64,000 bases of DNA from Pterois miles (Eukaryota; Chordata; Actinopteri; Perciformes; Scorpaenidae): the NCBI GenBank assembly GCA_947000775.1, contig CAMQGK010000341.1, positions 10,767,001-10,831,000 on the forward strand. The letters are read 5' to 3'. This document shows positions 58,711 through 64,000 of this stretch, piece after piece. The stretch's first letter is position 1, and each line of letters begins with the position of its first letter. The position numbers and the translations under genes are program-made. The notes beneath the pieces were generated by a model that worked only from the letters and a program-made list of their open reading frames with translations, did no database searches and was not told the DNA's origin.

Positions 58711-59729
58711 AGGTGCTATCATGTTGAATCTTGGCACACACATTAACAACCCAATACAGCGCGACTGTAAGTGTCTTTTTGTACACATCGGTGAACAACA
58801 AGCCCTTAAACAGAGACCTTGACATTAATTTGGCACATTTGATTTACAGGCATGGGCAGCATATTGTATACCTTTCATTCTGTATTTATCATCCAACAAA
58901 ACATCTGTGAAAGGGTGGTCAAGATATCTGACCTTACCGTTTAGCTTCCCCACTAAAGCAGGATTCGGGATATTCATTTTCTATTCCCTTTACATTGAAT
59001 CAATTGCATTACTCGTCTCTGTATGATATAAATATGATGTCAGTATAATTATTATGGTGGAGCATTAAAAGCAAATCACCAGCATATATGAAATGATTCA
59101 TCACTAAAACAGCCTGGTCAAGTTACTTCCTGTTTAGATTTATAGTGAGAACACTTGTTAAAAGCTTGGAGACAGCTATTATATAACCATGTCCAGAGCT
59201 GCATTTTAGTCAACTTTTAAAATGTGGGCTCTAAAACGGGAAACAAAGTCGTTCGACAAGGTTCCACCCTCCCCCCTCACTTAGCCATCGCCTCGGAGCG
59301 TTTCCATTGTGGCGAGGTATATTGTATGTGTGCTTGCTGGGAGCTCAGCTTATTTCAAAATCAAGTCTGCCGGCTAAAGTGCCTAATTATCTGTGAAGTT
59401 GGCTTGAAATTGTTTCCATTGCTAGGAGACTCTATCAAGTAGCTTTCTGTTGGAGAGCTTCATCAAATACCTCAAGTTAATAAATCATCAAGCCAGCCGC
59501 AGCAGCTGTCTGAGGGAGTATGTATAATCCAGCAGCACCTTCTTTGTGAGCTGTTACAAGAAAACACACACAGCCACTAAGTGTTTTTACACATGGGGAA
59601 TAATTGCAATAAAATCACAATTTTCTACTCATTAGTGGTACAAAAGGACTGAAGTTCAGAAGTTCACATTCAGATGGAAGTGACGGGAGTGTCCCTAACG
59701 GGAGCTGGACAGTTGAAAAGGCACTGCTT

Positions 59730-59746
59730 GTTTTTTTTTTTTTTTA
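59730..59746. repeat. Poly-T tract
   Basis: About 17 uninterrupted T residues, followed by ATCCTG. No neighbouring retroposon was recognised. Confidence 0.8.
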
Positions 59747-60474
59747 TCCTGAAATGACATTTTGCTGTCTGTCTATACAGTCTCCTGCTCCGTCTTTGGC
59801 CCGCCTGTGACACATTCCATCAAGGGAGGTCAACATATCTGAAATTTCCTTCTCTCTCTCTCGCTCAAAGAAATCAATTCAGGTTTCAGGTGATTCTCCT
59901 GTCTGTCCACTTGTGACAGCTGGCTCGCAGTCGGGGTGAGTTGACCTTCATCTCTGTCCTCTGCGCCAGGACTTCTACATCCCCCCCAGAGCATACTCAG
60001 AGTCCAGCTCACTTCATCTGTACGATTCATACAGCTGGCTAAATAAGATCAAATATAACCAAGTGTACGTTTGGGGAGAATGGGGACAGTGGCATCATCT
60101 CAGTTAGAAATGGGAAAACACAGCTCAGGTCAAGCTGGGCACATACGTCTGAAGGCAGCAGACATATGCTATGAGTGACCCTTACTCCTCAGGATGAGAC
60201 TCCCAGACACTCAACATGACCAGGATACACATCATGGAAAATGTTGTTGTGTCTACTCAGATTATCCAAAGTTCAGGTGAGTAATCCTACATATCAAAAT
60301 GTAGTCTCTAGATTTAAGTGTAATGTTATGGACAGTGTCATGCAGATGTCTCAAAATGAGAAACAAAGGTGTTATTATTTTTGTTATAATGAGATCGTTT
60401 CTCATTAAAATGGCATCCCATCTTGTTCTATCTGTTCCACTGTGTTTTCTCGCTGTACGAGCTCCTCGTGTAAT

Positions 60475-60891
60475 TATGTGACAGGTTTGCTAATCTGGTA
60501 AAAGGTGTCACACACATTTCACCCCATAATCGCAATCTTAACACAGTTCAGCTAAATTATGTTACATTTCCATAATTACGGCATTATGTTTTCAATTTAT
60601 AATGGTGTAATTATTTGGGGGACTGAAACAACAATGAATTCATAATGCCGAAAATGTGTCATCTTGACCGGCATGAACGATTCATCTATGGATACAATTG
60701 CAAATATGAACGAAATAGCGCCTAACAGGGCACAGCCAATGACTGTTTTTCTTGGAGAGTAGACATTCATTCTGAAATTTATATTCATACTGGTGGACTA
60801 AAATAAATGGACTCACAGTATGAAATAAGAAGAACCTTTAAATCTGAAATAAATTTTCTTCTCTCAATGTTCTCTCTCATACTGAGAAGAG

Positions 60892-60953
<62 letters not shown>

Positions 60954-61150
60954 CTGTTATGCTCCATTATGCTCATATGTTATGAATTTGTTGTTCTATC
61001 AGTCACCCAAATAATTACATGATTATAAAATGCAAACACAAAATTATGGAAATGTGACCTTATTTAGCAGAACAGTGTCGACTGTGATTCTGCATTACTG
61101 GGGTGAAATTTGTGTGACACCTTTTATGAGATTAGCAATTATGTCACATA
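60475..61150. mobile_element. Long inverted repeat with AT-rich core (foldback-like element)
   Basis: The left arm at about 60475-60645 (TTTGCTAATCTGGTAAAAGG, TGTCACACACATTTCACCCC, GTTACATTTCCATAATT, TGTAATTATTTGGGGGACTG) is matched in reverse complement by the right arm at about 60978-61150 (CAGTCACCCAAATAATTACA, AATTATGGAAATGTGACC, GGGGTGAAATTTGTGTGACA, CCTTTTATGAGATTAGCAAT). Identity is high but imperfect. The spacer of about 330 bp holds the (AT)n tract at 60894-60951. No transposase frame exists. It looks like a foldback or long-TIR non-autonomous DNA element. Confidence 0.75.
60894..60951. repeat. (AT)n microsatellite
   Basis: An uninterrupted TA dinucleotide run of about 58 bases inside the inverted-repeat element. 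The open frame over it encodes only alternating Ile-Tyr and is not a gene. Confidence 0.95.
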
Positions 61151-61234
61151 TTTTACTACAAAGGCATGTCAAAGTATTTCAGGTACTAACTTGTTGCTCA
61201 GTACAAGCTGATGTGTTCATGTTTTTGTTGATGG

Positions 61235-61445
61235 ATCCATTAAAGCAGCAGTGGGTAGAAAAGGAGCGGATACGATTAAAAAAAGGTTAGAAAACGATCA
61301 CTACGTCCTGACAGTAGTGCATAAGAGAGGTAATCTGAAAAAGAAATCATGTGCCTCGGTGTCCTCCGGTGCTCCTAACAGCATCTGCAAGGTTTCACAG
61401 ACTGGAGGAAAACAACCAATCAGAGCTGAGCTGGAGTCGTCCAGC
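61235..61445 (+). mobile_element. Fragment of a common fish interspersed repeat
   Basis: Contains AAGCAGCAGTGGGTAGAAAA, CCTGACAGTAGTGCATAAGA, GTGTCCTCCGGTGCTCCTAA, GCATCTGCAAGGTTTCACAG and AACCAATCAGAGCTGAGCTG in an order I recognise from an abundant teleost non-autonomous element. The right end is truncated. The 100-codon frame 61251-61553 is translated repeat. Confidence 0.65.
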
Positions 61446-62277
61446 AACTCTATTTCCAATTATTTATTCTCAAGCACTATCTTTCATATGGTAATTCATG
61501 CATTCAGCCGTCAAGAGCTGTATACAGCTTATTGGTTTGATATTATGACCTGAGTAAGAATCTTGAATTAAGCTTATTATGTGATAACAAGTCACTGCTA
61601 GCTAAACAGAAAAATAACTTAAGTCTGTAACCATATCTTTCTTTACTTAGATGACAGGCTAAGACAAAAACAGTCTCCAAAACTAAAAGCATTTTTTTAA
61701 AGTTCCAGATAAACTGTTAAAACAATGTGCAAGAAAATGGCTGTATAGGGATACTGTAAGGAGGTCAGTCTGCCTCCAGTGTTGTTCAGTGAAGAGGGAA
61801 TATGGGAATCATTCGTGGGGTCAGAAGCCGAAAGGGTTTGAGGAGGGTTCACCACTTCACAGCACATCTTCTCGGCAGGCCTCAAAAAACACACTGCACA
61901 CCACTTTGAGATACTCTACTTAAAAAAAACACCATTTTTACCAAGTCACCCAGTCATTATATTCCTCCTATACTGTACACTTCTGTTTTTGTAGAGGAAG
62001 AAAAAGTTTCCTTGAATCAAGGGAAAAATAAAAATAACATGAAGTGAAGAAGATGGCGACCTGTGAAACAACACCACCCTGTAGATCTATATTCCATATG
62101 GGCACTTCAGAATAAGACTACCATGCTGTTGGATTTAGAGCAGTGGATGTCTTCCAACTATCTTGGACACCACCATTAACTCGAAAAAAGTTCAAGCAAT
62201 GTTAAATTTGGCACCAGGAGCTGGAAACTCCTGCTTGTTAAATCTACAGCTCAAATCAATCATCTCAGAGTCTTGTT

Positions 62278-62299
62278 TTTTATATATATATATATATAT
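62278..62299. repeat. Short (AT)n tract
   Basis: About 20 bases of TA dinucleotides after a T-run. It lies at the edge of the interspersed element copy B. Confidence 0.85.
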
Positions 62300-62329
62300 G
62301 TTCAGAAATAGCCTGTAAAAGCAGTAACT

Positions 62330-62815
62330 GCTTTGACTGAGAATTTATTTAATTTAGTATTTAATACTCATCAATATGGGAGTGGGCAAATATGTTTGCT
62401 TTATGCAAATATATGTTTGTATGTAGAAGCCATTTTCATTCACATATCGTGAGGTGAGATTCGAGGAACCCCTTTGAAAATGGCCATACCAGCTTTTCCT
62501 TGCTAAAACTTGTGTACTTGAGTGTAATTTTGGTGCATTTTTAGCCTCCTTCGAGACAAACTAGTAGACATTGGTGATATACACAATCGGTACCAATGAC
62601 TTCTTTAGGTTTTGTAGATTCATATGATGCCAGCATCTTCACGCTAACTTTAAAAATGAGCTTTCTACAACCTCTGAAAGATCAAATAGTGCCCGTGCCT
62701 GACGGCGGCCCGAGGCATTTTTAAGTTGCATTAATGCGTTAAAATGGTGGTGTTAAAACAAATTTGCATTAATGTGTTACATTATTGTACCAACATTGAC
62801 AGCCCTAAAGATTTC
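62330..62815 (-). mobile_element. Fish interspersed non-autonomous element, copy B
   Basis: On the minus strand it reads AACGCATTAATGCAACTT, AGCTCATTTTTAAAGTTAGC, GTGAAGATGCTGGCATCATA, TGTCTACTAGTTTGTCTCGA, AGGAGGCTAAAAATGC, CACGATATGTGAATGAAAAT and TGCATAAAGCAAACATATTT. These blocks parallel those of copy A at 18008-18560, in opposite orientation. It has an internal deletion compared with copy A (the GGTACCCACGAG region is missing). Confidence 0.7.
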
Positions 62816-64000
62816 CCAACCTGTGTTGTTTGTATTGTAAAATATGTTCATAAATTAATTGCTATTAATTGAGCAAAACTGTCTGTAAACCACAATCTGT
62901 GGTGGCAACAAACAAAACGATTAACAACAGAGGTTGGAGGTTATCAAGGTTGTTGCCATAGTAACGGGAAGGTAAAAATGCAGCGACAGCAGTTGTAATA
63001 AGCATAACAAGAGAAATGTATGTTTAATGTTGTCTTGCATACTGAGTATCAACTGTTTAGCCAATATGCAATTCAAATTTAACTCAGAGAGCAACAACGC
63101 TATCTGCTGTCTCAAATTGAAAAAAAATAAATGCTTAAATTGGACAAATACTGTAAAAGCAACAGTCAGTGATATTTTCCTATTTCTACAGCTGTCCACA
63201 GCTGTGGCAGTCAAATGCAATGTCTGGCTAGTTATCAACAGGAACAAGAGAAATACACTACCAAACACCAAAATGGACCCATAAATGTATATTGCCAATA
63301 GCTGTTATTTAACTGGGTTATAGCGTTAGGGTGCCTTTTTCCTTTAAGAGAACCCTGGAGTACTTGTTTCTAATACTTCCACAGAACTGGGAAACTGCCA
63401 GGCTTTAAAATTGCCACCATCAATCAAGAGGTTTTAAAGGATGCAACAAGCAATTTCATGGATGACTTTTTTTCAACTTCTCCAACATTATTCCCCATCA
63501 GCCCTGTGTAGTATTGTGCCGTTTCTTCCCTTCATCCACTCCCGGTTCTCTTTGATTCCGACGTCACAGACAAAAAGAGTCTCTCAGTGGCTTCTCACTT
63601 ATTCATGTCCACTGACTTCTCTCTGTCTTTTAATGGTAACATAGCTCAAGCTGATTTTCCTATTCCCACACTGAAACAAGTTCATCTCAGAAGAGGAATA
63701 CATTAAAAGATCTGGAACAAGAGGTGTTAAGTTTTGACAAGGACTAGGCTTTACTTAAACCTCAGAGGAATGAACCTTGTCCTAGATTTTCCAGATAATG
63801 GACTATGGTTGCTTTCACAATATTTTAAAAATGTAATTTCACACCATTGTATCTGCTCCCAGGCCCCATTTAGATTTTGAACAATGTCTGACGGATGGAG
63901 GGCTTCGGTGAGTATGGGGCAGCTAAGAGAGGGGGGAAAGATACAGATACAGTTGCTGCATTTGTGATACAGAACCAAGCCTCTCTGTTTGCCTTCAAGC

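Larger units (their letters stand above)
52989..64000 (-). other. nrxn1: Partial upstream intron (more than 11 kb)
   Basis: No further neurexin exon was found up to the window end. The expected preceding LNS6 exon must lie beyond base 64000. Contents recognised: a SINE-like copy at 53385-53645, CA-rich repeats at 55260-55325, a poly-C/CA compound repeat at 57753-57813, a possible hAT-like element at 58218-58710, a long inverted repeat with AT core at about 60475-61150, a repeat fragment at 61235-61445, and an interspersed element copy at 62330-62815. Open frames such as 55512-55856, 58405-58788 and 62921-63298 have no domain signature. Confidence 0.75.

Noticed and set aside
58405..58788. 127-codon minus-strand frame
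   Set aside because: Lies in a putative non-autonomous TIR element; no transposase signature (no catalytic triad, zinc finger or dimerisation motif visible).
60807..61022. 71-codon frame with long Ile-Tyr repeat
   Set aside because: It is translation of the (AT)n microsatellite.
62921..63298. 125-codon minus-strand hydrophobic frame
   Set aside because: Hydrophobic because of T-rich composition; no conserved family, no splice borders, and an opposite-strand frame overlaps it.
1..64000. CRISPR arrays, operons, bacterial mobile elements
   Set aside because: The tandem repeats have no unique equal-length spacers, and the sequence is clearly vertebrate genomic DNA.

Overview
The window is vertebrate nuclear DNA, almost certainly from an acanthomorph-type teleost. 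Coding sequence is sparse, GT-AG introns are long, CA and AT microsatellites are common, and there are many fish-style interspersed repeats: a V-SINE-like element, an RTE-like LINE and several non-autonomous DNA elements. There are no operons, bacterial genes or CRISPR arrays.

The one host gene I can support is the 3' part of a neurexin, read on the minus strand. Five coding exons run from high to low coordinates: 52988-52817 (LNS6 core), 45181-45092 (the 90-nt splice-site-4 cassette), 43697-43378 (end of LNS6 plus the Ser/Thr-rich stalk), 21829-21751 (acidic juxtamembrane exon with two donors 9 nt apart) and 9381-9077 (stalk end, transmembrane helix, cytoplasmic tail, PDZ ligand EYYV, stop). 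Phases join without error: with SS4 included and the shorter donor used, the exons total 966 nt, or 321 codons plus stop. The juxtamembrane and tail sequences (TTDDLLVASAECPSDD, HVDESRNYIS) point to neurexin 1 rather than 2 or 3. The a/b teleost duplicate cannot be decided. Earlier LNS/EGF exons and the alpha/beta promoters lie beyond base 64000 or outside the window.

Region by region: 1-6015 is an AT-rich short-period satellite that changes orientation near 870. It is interrupted by a LINE/SINE 3' tail (about 1745-1965) and by a 3.2-kb decayed RTE-like LINE (2423-5632, minus). A second decayed retroelement fragment follows (about 6016-6890, plus). The neurexin 3' UTR and flank occupy about 6890-9076. 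Introns of 12.4, 21.5, 1.4 and 7.6 kb, and more than 11 kb of an upstream intron, fill the rest. They carry SINEs, non-autonomous DNA-transposon relics, hairpins and microsatellites.

The items most worth checking are the tandem donor that switches a Ser-Gly dipeptide on and off beside an acidic cluster, the dense UWAA motifs downstream of the SS4 exon, a non-autonomous element that appears to carry a captured coding-like fragment (37092-38205), a long inverted repeat with an AT core (about 60475-61150), and two strong hairpins at 39796-39859 and 42141-42214. I found no convincing wholly new protein-coding system.
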